Below, in pieces: positions 47,240-59,180 of a stretch of 64,000 nt of DNA (position 1 is its first letter; every line of letters begins with the position of its first letter). The notes under the pieces were generated by a model. The model saw nothing but the letters and a program-made list of their open reading frames with translations, was not told where the DNA came from and made no database searches. A program made the position numbers and the translations under genes. Source of the stretch: Rhipidocladum racemiflorum (taxonomy: Eukaryota > Streptophyta > Magnoliopsida > Poales > Poaceae); assembly GCA_036346355.1 (NCBI GenBank), contig CM070575.1, forward strand, positions 63,617,915 to 63,681,914, in the 5' to 3' direction.

Positions 47240-47748
47240 AATAAGTCTATTTTACACCCTGAACTTTCAAAAAAGTCCGTTTAACATCCTCAACTATAAA
47301 ATCGGGTATTTAACCCCTAAACTTAAAAAACTAGGTCAAGTTACACCCTAAGGCAGTTTTGAAGGGCGGTTTTGATGGTGCTGACCCCACTCAAGGTTGT
47401 TTTTGCCATATTGGTAGCCACATTATTCATTTTTGGTGAAGAAAATCCAATTCAAGGGTGCTGACATAAACATCGTTGACCTCTCTTACACTCTCTCTTT
47501 GCAAATTCTCTTTCTTCTCGTCATCCCTTTTCTTATTTGGATCCGCATCAGCAAAAATCTATGGCATGGTTGCCAATATGGCAAAAACTACCTTGAGTGG
47601 GATCCTCACATGCAAAACTGTTCTCCCAAACTACCATAGGGTGTAAATTGACCTGATTTTTAACATTTAGTGTGCTAAATAGCCGGTTTTATAGTTGAAG
47701 GTGTTAAATGTGATTTTCAGAAAGTTCGGGGCATACAATGGACTTATT
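47240..47748. mobile_element. Foldback-type element 3
   Basis: AATAAGTCTATTTTACACCC...GAACTTTC is inverted as GAAAGTTCGGGG...AATGGACTTATT. Internal GCCATATTGGTAGCCAC and GTTGCCAATATGGC also pair. Related to the elements at 25873 and 46733. Confidence 0.75.
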
Positions 47749-48582
47749 CCTAGTATTAAAAACTAGATCATCTAACCCCATTAAAAAATGAAAATCCTAA
47801 CAAGGCATGCTCAGTTATCTCTTAACCTAGCTATGTGTTACCCTGGCTCGTAGTGCAGCGGTTCATGTGGCCAATGTGGAGTTATAGTGAGATTAGTCTT
47901 ACATTATTTGTCTAAAGTGGGTTGTAGTTGCATGTAATGCTTGTTGGGCTTAAATGTAGCATCTCCATGTTAACCCTTTTACACAAAACAAGAATGAAAG
48001 TGTAAGTGAGATGCTATGCATGCATGGACCTACCCTGTGATGGGCTAGGCTTTGAGCCAGGGTGTTACACCTTGTTAGGCTCTATAACAACTGTTGTAGC
48101 CTGTCATATGTACTCTATTAGCGGTACACAATTTTCCTTGTTCACACAGCACATGTGGATTGGTGGATTTCTAGTTGATGCCGGTTTTATAATGATGCGA
48201 TATGTGTTGGAGCGGCTCATACCTGATAATGATCTCTCTCGTTTTAAATTAAGCAATGGATCTCATAGACGAAGCAATAATTATTCTGCATTTTTTATGC
48301 TGAACCCTTTTCCGCGTAGAAATAGTCAAAAAGAATTAAGCAATGGAGTGGCCCCTCTATTTCTCCGAATTACTGATAGATTCTTGCGAATTTACGAATA
48401 GGTCTTTTGTGATTTTCTGTGATGGAAAGATTAACTTTTTTGAATTGCGTTTGGGTCCTCCGTTCGGCGTTTTACGGAAAGAGGCTCCTGTTAAATGCGA
48501 ATCACGAACGAACCCTTTTCTAATTTTTCGGGATAGCGGTCAGGTCAAAAAATATAATAAATAGGCCACCGCTCTTTACGTT

Positions 48583-48968
48583 CAGGTATTTTCTCCGTTT
48601 TCCCCGAAAAAAATATTTTCATGAACAGAAAGATGTATGCTTTTTTTTCGGTTCGGTCTCTAAAGTTTCTCGAGCCTACAAAATTTTTAAAAATACATCA
48701 AAGTCTATTTTTTCTTCAGGAAAAAAACGCAAAATCACTTTTCATTTGCGCGCGCGGCATGCGCTGTGCTTATGGACCCAGGTCCTTTCTACGTTTTCCC
48801 CGAAAAAAAAATATTTTCGTCAACAGAAAGATGTGTATTTTTTTTTCGTCTCAGTCTCCAAGGTTTTTCAAGCCTCCGAAAAGTTTGAAAAAATGTGCAA
48901 GTCTATTTTTCCTCCGGAAAAAAAAAGCAAAATCATTCGCGCTTACGGGCCTAGTTATATTCACAGAC
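48583..48968. repeat. Duplicated ~195-bp unit in the right arm
   Basis: Two units (about 48583-48775 and 48776-48968) share GTTTTCCCCGAAAAAAA, AACAGAAAGATGT and AAGTCTATTTTTYCT. They correspond in inverted order to the left-arm repeats. Confidence 0.7.
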
Positions 48969-49249
48969 AAGTCCTAACAGGAAAGGGATGTCGTCTTGTT
49001 AAAAGACCCAGAGAAATCTGATGATTTAATTGTTCGACGATCCTGTGGAGAGAAGGGCTACATGCATAGATGATCCTTATTACCGTGAATTTCCGTATGT
49101 TCTGACAAAACAAACATAACAAATCCTGTAAATGACAAGTGGTAAGGCCTATCTGTAGATGTTTTTCTTCGCTTCAGTTTCAGACTCGGTGCAAACTTGA
49201 CACTGTCAAAATGGGTTGATAAAAGAATCAAAACACCAGTGCTCGACAG

Positions 49250-52200
49250 TCAGTTCTTGTCAGCTTCCTCGAGGCGCTTTTTATCCGCGACATCGCTGGG
49301 CAGATCAAGTCCGGCCGGTATCTTTCCATGGTAGTTGCAGCTTGGGGAATCCGATCCAAGCATACTGCAGGGTTGAAAAGATCATCCATGTCACAGCAGT
49401 GCAAAACATCATTTCCAAAACAATCACCCAAAAAAATGCAAAGCATGCCATTCACACAGGGAAGTAGAACTGACCTCCTGTCAACCAACACCATCGACCG
49501 GAGTTCACAGTTGGCGAAGCTGTATGCAATCAAAAGTGAACATTAGCAACACGCTCTTCCGATGCAATCAACGACGGTTTGAGCATTTTAGTGTTTAGCA
49601 CAAGAATAATCATAGTGGGAGTCAAATAAACAAAAACTCAAATCAGTAATCTACTTGGTCATACTATCATGAGACAGAATAATAAGCTTATTTTAATAAA
49701 AAAAAACTAGTCCAATTTGGTTATACTATTGTCATTCACTATGGTTTCAAGTTTCAACGGCTATATATTGCGAATATAGTACTCTCATGGCAACAATATA
49801 TCTGCATAGGGCTGCACAATATTGCTGGGTTGATTAGTTAACAAATAACAAAGCAAAAATATTGTCAATGTCAAGACACTCACTGCTTGCTCACTTCCTG
49901 TCTTATGGTTGGATGACACTCCCTGCTGTACATGCTTAAGGTGTGATATAAGAAACCACTATGGCTGACAATGGCTATCTCTTTCTCTTCTCTTGTCCAT
50001 AACCTGCAAGCATATTCAAGGAACAGTTAAATTGAATCCAGCTATGAAAATAAACTTACCAGTCGACTCGATTGGACATTTAAATAATCATAAGGTGTTC
50101 CCTTTTCAACACATGCCAGTATGCCACACCTAAAAGGTTCTGGTGCTCCAGCATCTAGGACCTTTCTAATATCAAGTAAGTCGATCCACTCTGACAATTC
50201 ACTGGTATATGAGACAAGCATTCAAGGCACGCATACGTGGTGTAGGGAAAGCAGAGGGTATATCCAATGCAGAAACTTTAATTTTGTGCACAACGCTATG
50301 TATCACCAATACGCGATACTGGTACAGCAATACTGTTGCTTAATTTTCCCAAGGATCCGGAGATGCGGTGATTATATACTGTTGCTTAATTTTCCCAAGG
50401 AAGGGATGGCGGCGTCGATGGGAGAAGGGAGTGGCGACTTGCGGCGGCAGGAGAAGTAAGGGTAAGTGGCGGCCAGCCGTAGAAGGGGGAGGCGGTACGG
50501 GAGAAGGGAGCGGCGATTTGTGGCGGCAGGAGAAGGTTGCCGCAACGGGAGAAGAGTGAAGTGTGACCGGAAGTCTGGAACAAGAGAGATTTTTAGGGAT
50601 AAGATTGATGGGTTGGAATGGGCTTTTCTTTTCTTTGGACTTTGTGTTATGGTCTTGGTGTTATTGGGAAGTATCGGACAAGGATCAGGATTTTTTTAAT
50701 TATTTTTTATGCTGAATTTCCGCGATCCTTCTCAATACCGTATCAGGGAGAATCGCCATATCGGATACATAATTACATATCCGATACCGGTACGGCAATT
50801 TTGTGAAGGATCGGTGATCCATACACACAACGACCAGCTCTAGTTTTTCTCTAGATTTTCTCAAAAACATCAAACATGCATTGATGTAGATAAAATAAGA
50901 TATATGGTCAGTTTCAGGTCCTTGTGTGAAAGTGAAGAGGGATAGAAAAGAATACGCTAGGAACATTGACATATCTCTAACCTGGAGAGTGAACTAATTG
51001 CTTGTTTGGCTGAACGAATTGTTTTGAATGGTACAGGAGGCAGAACCAAATGATACGAGACACAGATGAATATATTATTGAGGTACTTGTGTTTCATGGT
51101 CATATTACCGAATTACCAGGCATCACCAGTTTCAACACATTAATGAGAAGGAACTAACTGATCTTAGAAAAGAAAGTTACCAGTCAAAGAACTTCATGCC
51201 CCTAGCTGCAACGGACTCATTTGCTTCTCTCACATCAGGTTCCCAAAGGACATCTTCATCGTTCTCTATCTGTAAAGAAAACGAGCACAAACATGTTGTG
51301 ATACACCATTGCAACGCTGTTGTAAACGGATAGGTCCCATGAAACCACACATGTATTAGCAAACACTAGGTACTTGCCAAGGAAAAATCAATGGCAGGAA
51401 AGAGAGTCCGATATTCTGTTATGCTGCTCCTCTTATCACAGGGATGAACACCCTGCATTTTAGGAACAAATAAAAAAAGAAATTTTAATAATGTTTATTG
51501 ATAAAATTCAACAAGACATTACTGATATGAGAACCGCATAGAAAAGCCAAAGCATCCAATTTCTCAAACAAGGATATTTACCTTTAGAAAAAAAAAGTAA
51601 GCTGAATAGGTTATTCTAGCAACTGCCAACAGCAGTAGCAACAACAACAACAAGGCCTTTTATCCCAAACAAGTTGGGGTAGGCTAGGAACCAAGCCCAA
51701 TCAAAGTCAATAAAACCCTAAAATTTCGATTTTAGATCATGGTTCCGGTACATGGATCGCTAACTTTCACTTCTATCCAACGCCAATTCTTTGGAGACAT
51801 TCCAATCACCCAAGTCTCTTTTAGCTGCTTCTTCCCACGTTAGTCTCGGTCGACTTCTGTATCTTCTTATGTTTCCGAGATGACTTAAAACTACACTACG
51901 CACCAATGCCTCACGAGCCCTCCATTGGAGATATCCAAACCATCCCAAACCATCTTGGACAAGTTTTTCATCAACTAGTGCTACCCTAACCCTATCATGT
52001 ATATCTTTCTTGCGGATTCGATCCTACCTTGTATAACCATAGATCCACTGCAGCATTCGCATCTTTGCTACGCTCATCTTCAATACATGTTGTCTTTTTG
52101 TCACTCAACATTTTGCTCCTAAAGCATTGCAGGTCTAAGCGCTGTCCTATAAAACTTACCCTTTTAACTTTGAAGAGACTTTTCTATCACATATGACACT

Positions 52201-55200
52201 AGATGCTTGACGCCATTTCACTCACATTGCTTGTATTCTAGCAAGTGCCAAAATAGTCTTTAGTTAACACAAACCAAGGGTAATGAGGCACTAAATGATG
52301 ATATCATTATTTAGCAAGACACATACAATAAGAACTTCGTAACCAAATGATTGTTCATGTTTTACATGTGTTCTTCAGGAGAAGTAAATACCAAGTGCTC
52401 CCTGCAAGTCTCAACTGCAAGAATTGGTGGGCTGTTCAAACTTGAAATTGCCGGACGTCCACTGTGCCTAGCATTTTCCACCATCAATGGTGGTGTACCT
52501 ACTCCATCAGTATAGTTTTCACCACCAAAGACCCCCACTGCAGTTTGCATAGTCCTGTGAGATTAGTACAGGTGCAATAAAGTGAGCCTCATTTAGTAAT
52601 TACACATTACTGCAATGCACCATCAAAGTATAGTATGCCTAAGAACAGGGATTGTGATAATAGTCTATACTAAATAGCAGATAGAGTAGTTACTGACATA
52701 AAGGAAGTGATTACGCGTGCAAAAAAAGACTTCAAAATGGATTTTATTTGTACTAGATCCTATACACATTGGTCATGCAATTGCAAACCATGCAGCAGCA
52801 ACATGCAGACATGTTACTGGAGTGATGTGCATTCCATATTATATATATTCGCTAATGTACATCAAAGTTCCCAAATTATGTTCATCATTTCCATTTAAAA
52901 AGAAAACAAAAAACCATTTAAAAAGAAACACAAAAAACATAACCTAAACTCTATGCTTGATAATTGCACAAAAGTGAAGCTTGTCTGCAAGAATGGACAT
53001 CTAAATCTCATAATTTTACTCCGACCATGGGAGCCAATGGACAGTTTTGACTTCCCCAAACGAGACTAGTAGGGCTTGCTCTTCTTGGTGAACCCATGTT
53101 TTGGTATGCATTGCTGATAACTGAATGTGTATAATTCTATGGTAAACTGACATACATAGCAGAGAGGCTAATGGAATACAGACAAGCATTTACAGGCCTT
53201 CAAAATACCATGTTCAGTTCAAGGAAAAGAAAAAGAAAAAGAAAATATGGCTAGCAAGATCGACATAATATCTATGTTTAAGCAGTGCTACAATTTATCC
53301 TGGTAACTGAGATAATATGTTCTCAAAAGAACAGCAATGCCAACGCTGAAGAACACCACTTCTCAAACATTACGAAGCCTAGAAGAGGATCCAGAACACT
53401 AAAAAATATATACAAGAAGGTCAAGGAAAGACTATACCTCAGTAGAGGGGAAGTAATAACCAAGTCAATCTTTTTTGCAAGTCCACATTTTTTTACATGC
53501 TCTCGCAGGCAATCAACCTACAAATGCATGTAACAATCAAAATCCACAGAACTTGAGAATGCGGCATAAAAGCAATTGAATGATATTTCAATCAACATTA
53601 TCTACTTATCAGGCACAAAAAGAATCTCAACTAATGTACACAATTCTAGATTAAGACTTCGAATTGAACATGACAAAATTGGTATACATAAAGGATCATG
53701 AGATGTCATTTTTACAGTTATAAATAGCACTTGTATTTATCATGAGGCCAATAGGCTAGAATACATACATGTACAAGCGAGTACAAAAGGAAAACCTATA
53801 TAAGGCAATATCTATACAAGGCAATACGAGATACTAACAATCTCTACACAATGCAATATAGGATACTATCTAACACCCCTCAGACGGATCAACAACACTG
53901 AGTTTGGAGAGATAAAAGCTGTGCTGAGCTCTAGTCTGTGTCTTCGTGAAGAAGTCTGCCAACTGAAGCTCTAAAGACACATTGAAGAGCCACGACCTGA
54001 TCCTGCGCCTGTGACCGCATGTAGGAAGCATCAATACCGATATATTTGGTGAGCTCATGCTTTACCAGGTCTCGAGCAATGCTAATAGCACCTGTACTGT
54101 TAGACAAAAGAGGAGTTGGTGTAGAAATAGAAACCAAAATCCTAAGTAACCACCATAACCAAGTAACCTCTGCTATCAAAAGAGCCATAGCTCACAACTC
54201 AGCCTCAGCATTCAAACAAGAAATTGTTGTCCGCTTCTTAGTCTTCCAAGCAATGAGAGAACCACCAAGAAGAACACAATAGGCAGAAAGAGCCCGATGA
54301 TCAGAGTGATCACTAGCCCAGGTAGCATTAGAATATGCCTAGAGCTGTAAGCAACTAGTTGGAGAGTGGAAAGAAAAGACTGCGAGAGATAGTTCCACGA
54401 AGATATCGTAGAACACAAAGAAGATGACTATAGTGAAGCTGAGTGAGAGTAGAAACAAACCAACTCAAGATATGCACTGAATACAAAATATTAGGACAAG
54501 TAACACCAAGGTAAATAAGACTCCCAACAAGATGGCAATAGTGAGTAAGATCCTCAAGAGGTTCGCCATCAGTTGGTCGAAGGTGAACATTGAGCTCCAT
54601 AGGAGTCTCGACTGTGCGTTGATCAGTGAGAGAAACACGATCAAGAAGATCGTACATATACTTCTCTTAGGGCAGGAAGAAACCATCAGAAATTCTCTTG
54701 GGATAGGAAGAAACCCTCAGATGTAGAAGAAATCTCAATCCCAAGGAAGTAGCGAAGGGGACCCAGATCAGACATGAGAAACTGCTCACTGAGACGTGCC
54801 TTCACAAAGGCAATATACTGAGAATCATCTCCAGTAATGATCATGTCATCAATATACAGAAGGAGAAGAGTCCGACCACGAGACAAAGTGTGAACAAAAA
54901 ATTGCTCACTTTTGTCCTCGTTTTGTGTAAAAGAGTTAACCCAGAGGTGCTAAATTTGGATCCAACATGCATTATATACTACTGCAACTCATTTTAAACA
55001 AGTAATGTGGGACTAATTTTACCACCGCTCCACATGGGCCTTTATACTAACAGGTCAAGGTATTATAGGAAATCCCTACAGGATTCAACAATTGAAGCTT
55101 CAAAGAACAATCAATAAAGGCATTATGGATAATTTTTAACATAGAAATAAATATTGAACATTGCCAGTCCCAACTAGAGCCCCCGTGCGGCGATCCTGAA

Positions 55201-58200
55201 CACAACAAGAGTCAGAATCAAGAATAACACGACAACCATGATCGATGGCGGCCAATGGATATGAGTCGTATGGTCGGGCTTGGGAACATAAGAAACAGCA
55301 GGAACATGAAAAGAGGATGACAAAAGATTGCCTCGTCCTGCAACAGAGAGAAGTACCATCTACAGTATGCACAGTGGTAGGAGCAACAAGAGGACTGGTG
55401 GAATGTGGACAAGTAGGATCAGATGTCATATGGAAAGAAGCTCCAAAGTCAAGAATCCATGGTGTGATACCTGATGAGGATGATGGTTTCTCATTAAAAG
55501 ACTGAGTAGCAGAACCTGTTGGTGTAGTGGCAGCCATGCGACGCAGTAGCATAAGAATCTCCTGAGTAGAGTCAGAACCAACAGAAGTCTGCTGAGGTGA
55601 GGCGCCCAAGAGTCCAATGCCCTTAGGAAGGCGTCCATTTTGACAAGCAAGATCCTTCTTCTTCCTGTAGTAGAACTGCTCCACATGTCCATTCTTATTG
55701 CAATAGGTGCAGTGAAGGCCTCCACCTCTAGTGACTGGAACTGGAGTAGGCGTCACTGTCGGAGGAGTAGAGCGAGGCGCCGCCAAAACTGAGGGAGACA
55801 CCAGCAGGCCTGCGCCACGAAGATGAGTCTCCTCAGTACGAATAGCTGCAAGAGCCTCCAACAGAGTGACACGAGGATGACGAGCAAGCAGCTGGGCACG
55901 AATCTGCTCGAACTCAGCCCGAAGACGTCAGGAAGTCGTAGATGCGGCGAAGCTCCAAATGAGAGTGCTAACGCTCACAACACTGGCAAGTTCGGCAAAC
56001 TTCCGGTCCGAGTGAATCAAGCTGACGCCATACCGAAGATAGCTGCGCATAGAACTCATCCACAGTAGAATCACCTTGCTGGAGTGACTGCTCCTGTCGT
56101 ACAACAACAAGGTACAGAGAGTCTCCGGCAGGCTCATAGCGGTCGCGAAGATGTGCCCACATCAATTGTGCCGAAGACAAAGCAACAATGTCACCAGTAA
56201 GATGCACCTCCATGCTAGCAACCAAAATAGCAGAGGCACGAGCATCTTCATCAATCCATGTCTTGTGAGCAGTAAACTCAGTCTGAAAAGACTCCACAGG
56301 ATCAGCGTAATCATCAGAGGCCTTCTGGCGGGCAGCATCATCAGCCTCCTTAGGAATAACAGGCGTGGCAGGGGGAGCAGGACGAGGCGGACAGGATAGC
56401 TCGCCGGTAAGAAACTCCGACAGACGCTGACCACGCATGTGAAGACGCATATGGAGAACCCAGTCTCGATAATTGAGACCATCAAAAATGACGGGGCAAC
56501 AAGGAAGAAAGACGGTGCCTAAAACACCAGAAGATGACATTTTTTTTACCACCAACCAAAACCAAATCGGCTGAGACCAACAGAGCCTCTCTTGACCAAC
56601 TGAGCTCGAACCGGCTAGACCAACAGAGGTAAATCAATCTCGTCTAGACTGAGACGAGATCGGAGGCCAGCGGCAGCGTCGGACAAGATTGGAGACCCAG
56701 CGGCGGCGTCGGGAGGCGACTACCTGGCTCGGTGCGAAGGCCAACGGCGGCCAGCTGCGATCCGGCTAGAGGCGGCGCCGATCGGATCAGCTTCGGAAGC
56801 TTGATAGGCCCGAGGCGGCGGCCTGGCTTGGTGCAAAACCGGCAAAGAAGACGGCCACTCACGTTTGGGAAGGCGGCGCCGTCGGATCGGAGCTTCGGAA
56901 GCCGATGCCGGGAGGCGGCCTGGCTTGGTGCAAAAACCGACGGCAGAAGACGGCCAGCTACGGGCCGGCTGGAGGCGGCGCCAGTGGAGGCCGGCGCGGA
57001 GCGACGCGAGAAAAACGAGCAACCAGGCAGGAGGCGACCGATTCGAGCTGCAGGAGATCAACCAGAGCAGCGCTAGAGAGGCAGCGCCGCCAAGACAAGG
57101 CGTCAGGCGCACGAGATAAGGAGTAGATGGGAGAGCGCAAGTGCAACGCCCAGGAAGTATAACCCTAACCCTAATGGCTCTGATACCATGTTATGAATAG
57201 CACTTGTATTCATCATAAGGCCAATAGGCCAATATATATACATGTACATGAGGGTATAAAGGGAAAGCCTAATATCTATACAAGGCATATCAGGATACTG
57301 TCTAACAGGAATCATCGACTACGCCATTCCGACGCCCGAACTCGAAGCCATAACCTCGGCTTCGAAAATTAATATGGACACGACACGCTACTATGATATG
57401 CCTGACTCGAACCTGGGGCTCTGATACCAGTTGTTGGAGATTATGGATGGAAGTAACAACACAAAAGAGAGAGAGGATCAAGAGTACTTCAAAAGCTATA
57501 ACTCAGCTTCTACTAAATTTGGTGATACAAGAATACATCTCTTGTCTTAACTTCAGTACTTACAAACTTATGATGCCAGGGTCTATTTATACAAGCATAA
57601 GTCGATTTGTTCATAGCTCATGCTCAAGAAAAAGCAAAATTGGTTACATACATGTCATGGTTATCTGAACTATAGATAATAGTTATCCTCCAACTTATAG
57701 TTATCTAAACTAAGCTGAGAGTTATCTTATTATCTAACCAAGCTCCTGGAAGTTTCTTGATAAGTATCCACCTCATGAAGGAGCTCAACTTGGATTTGAT
57801 TACAACATCTTGGCATGCAAATCCATATCTTAGGTTGGTTTGAGATTATTCTAGAAAATGAATTGATCCAACAGATTGGACAACAATAAATACAAAAAAA
57901 ATGGAAAGGAGGGGATTTTCTACATTTGTGTTTCAACTGCATCTTCAGTACATTTGCATTGATCATTTTAACAAAATAAAGGCATTTTGGATCCAACTTT
58001 TGAGGTGTAGATCGACTTAAATTTTTGACAAGCAGAACTTTATTTGGCTACAATGCAATGTGCACCTATGTTTGTAGAACTGATAGCACTTCACTGCACG
58101 GTGATCAGTTTTCCAAAAGGAAACAAGACAAGCTTACTTGGTCCCAGCCCAAAGGGGTAAGGTGAGCATCAAACAGCGCAGGTGACATGTACACACTTGG

Positions 58201-58399
58201 ATCCTTCTCGCCTTGCACGTTGTGAATACCCTGGGCATGCCTCACCTGCACGCATCAATTGGTCAACAATTAATCAGATTCAACATTCTTTTGTATCTTT
58301 CTTACAAGCTTGTCATCCAGTATCGATCAAGTGTCGTACCAGGTATATGGTTTTGCAGCGGTGCAGAGGATACATAGCGGTGCCAACATTGGCCTCCAT
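49250..58399 (-). CDS. Phosphoglycerate-mutase-like (histidine phosphatase fold) protein
   Basis: Nine coding exons on the minus strand: 58340-58399, 58138-58245, 53438-53517, 52392-52554, 51378-51452, 51181-51269, 49884-50003, 49475-49519, 49250-49364. They join in phase to 284 aa and resemble plant phosphoglycerate mutase-like proteins such as Arabidopsis At5g64460 in length and N-terminus (MEANVGTAMYPLHRCKTIYL). Histidine-phosphatase motifs: LVRHAQGIHN with the phosphorylated His at residue 23, SPLLRTMQTA, and the second His in IVSHSGFLYH. No signal peptide is seen, so it is probably cytosolic. The substrate of this plant family is not settled; glycolytic mutase activity should not be assumed. 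Intron 5 uses a GC donor (TTG then GCAAGT). Intron 2 (4.6 kb) contains copia copy C and an LTR fragment, and intron 4 a LINE piece. No lesion is seen. Confidence 0.93.
51630..52240 (-). mobile_element. 5'-truncated LINE (non-LTR retrotransposon) fragment
   Basis: Minus-strand relics of the C-terminal end of a plant LINE reverse transcriptase protein: KMRMLQWIYG, RDRV-type DIHDRVRVALVDEKL, LGWFGYLQWRAREALVRSVVL, RPRLTWEEAAKRDLGDW and ALDRS, with stops. The left edge (minus 3' end) is a (TTGTTG)n stretch after AAAAGGCC. It lies within an intron of the phosphoglycerate-mutase-like gene. Confidence 0.85.
53870..54890 (-). pseudogene. Copia copy C, RT end and RNase H
   Basis: LLLLYIDDMIITGDD, SEQFLMSDLGPLRYFLGIE, TPMELNVHLRPTDGEPL, HLVGSLIYLGVTCPN, SNSTGAISIARDLVKHE and FYLSKLSVVDPSEG are read in several frames. 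Frameshifts and a small internal duplication near 54690 show it is dead. Confidence 0.87.
55141..56540 (-). pseudogene. Copia copy C, gag with zinc knuckle and protease start
   Basis: The frame starts MSSSGVLGTVFLPCCP and continues FDGLNYRDWVLHMRLHMRGQ, ESFQTEFTAHKTWIDEDARA, LSSAQLMWAHLRDRYEPAGD and YAQLSSVWRQLDSLGPE. After a frameshift come LEALAAIRTEET-type sequence, the knuckle CTYCNKNGHVEQFYYRKK (last Cys changed to Tyr) and the protease motif ILDFGASFHMTSD (catalytic DSG changed to DFG). It ends in the GAG-preintegrase region. Confidence 0.88.
57308..57873 (-). mobile_element. Fragment of another copia: LTR, primer site and leader
   Basis: On the minus strand the LTR 57432-57873 runs from TGTTGGATC to CTCCAACA (442 bp, 7-bp inverted ends). 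It is followed by the primer site TGGTATCAGAGCC (57418-57430) and about 110 bp of leader, cut off where copy C ends. It may be the 5' end of an element otherwise lost. Confidence 0.7.
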
Positions 58400-59180
58400 T
58401 TCTGCCCAAGATAATCAAGAAAGATTGTTCTTAGGAGATGCTGTTGGTGATCTCATCTCAACGCTAATAACAGAGAGGGGAATGCATCCTAGGAGGAGCA
58501 TGTGTAGCAGTTGTCTCCATTAATTCTTCCTAGGATTTCATAGAGAAGAAAGAAAGGAGGAGGAAGAGAGAGACGGATGATGCGATCAACCAAACCAAGG
58601 CAAACAAAAACCAAGCAGAGGAGAAGAGTAGAGAGAGCGAATCCGTCAGCAACATCTGGGTGGCGGAGAATGAGATCTGGTGCTGTGGAAGCGGGGGAAG
58701 AGAAGAAAGAAGCGATGATGCCATGCAGATGCAGGAGGAAGGAGAGGGAGGGAACGGATGGACGCATGGATGATACAATCTAACCCATTTCATTGACGGG
58801 AAGAGGAGGCGTGTTAAATACGAGTACCTGAGGCGGCGGCGGCGGCGGATCTGTTGGTGCAGAGCAGCGGGGAGACGGCGGCGGCGGCGGCGGCGGATCT
58901 GTTGGTGCGGCGGACGGAGGAGGAAGGGGAGATACGGCTTAGGAGGAGGCCTGGCCCTGGGCTGCTGCTGCCGCTAATGCTAATACTAGCACTAATACTA
59001 ATACTAGTAGGATGCATCTTCCTATTAGTAATAAGATGAGATGGCAGATGGAACTTGGCTTCTCACTCGTCCGTCTCTCTCCTCCAAACACAGCCTTCTC
59101 GCTTGTTCTTCTGCAAGTCTCTCTTCTGACTAGTACCAGGGCAACACAAATGGATGACTTGCTGCCCTCTCTTGTGCATT
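58400..59180 (-). promoter_or_regulatory. Probable 5' leader and leader intron of the phosphoglycerate-mutase-like gene
   Basis: On the minus strand a (GCC)n-rich leader (about 59030-58828) ends CCTCAG before GTACTCG, and an acceptor TTGGGCAG precedes the start codon by two bases. A leader intron 58402-58827 is therefore plausible. The (CGG)n tracts at 58832-58850 and 58874-58890 belong to a duplicated unit ending GGATCTGTTGGTGC. Confidence 0.55.

Larger units (their letters stand above)
44788..48968. mobile_element. Large inverted-repeat structure, probable non-autonomous DNA transposon
   Basis: The left arm (about 44788-45895) and the reverse complement of the right arm (about 48335-48968) match over several blocks: GGGGAAAACGGAGAAA, AAAAATTAGAAAAGGG followed by TCGTTCG, GTAATTT...CCTATCTGTAATT. 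The outer edges read ACTAGCC...GCGCAC on the left and GCGCTTACGGGCCTAGT on the right. Long, complex, internally repeated terminal arms are typical of Mutator-like elements, but no convincing 9-bp duplication was found. The interior (45896-48334) has no recognised gene and hosts a Tourist MITE and two foldback elements. Confidence 0.6.
53716..57307 (-). mobile_element. Short-LTR copia, copy C, internally deleted
   Basis: Left LTR 53716-53875 (about 160 bp, degenerate, longer by an internal duplication) and right LTR 57189-57307 (119 bp) belong to the same family as copy A. The primer site 57175-57188 is perfect. The gene order gag, RT end, RNase H is on the minus strand, but most of protease, integrase and the front of RT are missing, with about 250 bp of unrelated sequence (54890-55140) at the junction. 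It is inserted in intron 2 of the phosphoglycerate-mutase-like gene in the same orientation. Flanking bases do not give a clear duplication. Confidence 0.9.

Noticed and set aside
48006..48401. 131-codon frame within the inverted-repeat structure
   Set aside because: No domain recognised, and it enters the non-coding right arm; no related frame in the left arm.
57390..57420. tRNA gene suggested by GGTTCGAGTC
   Set aside because: No cloverleaf can be drawn; the motif is better explained as primer-site extension in a copia leader.
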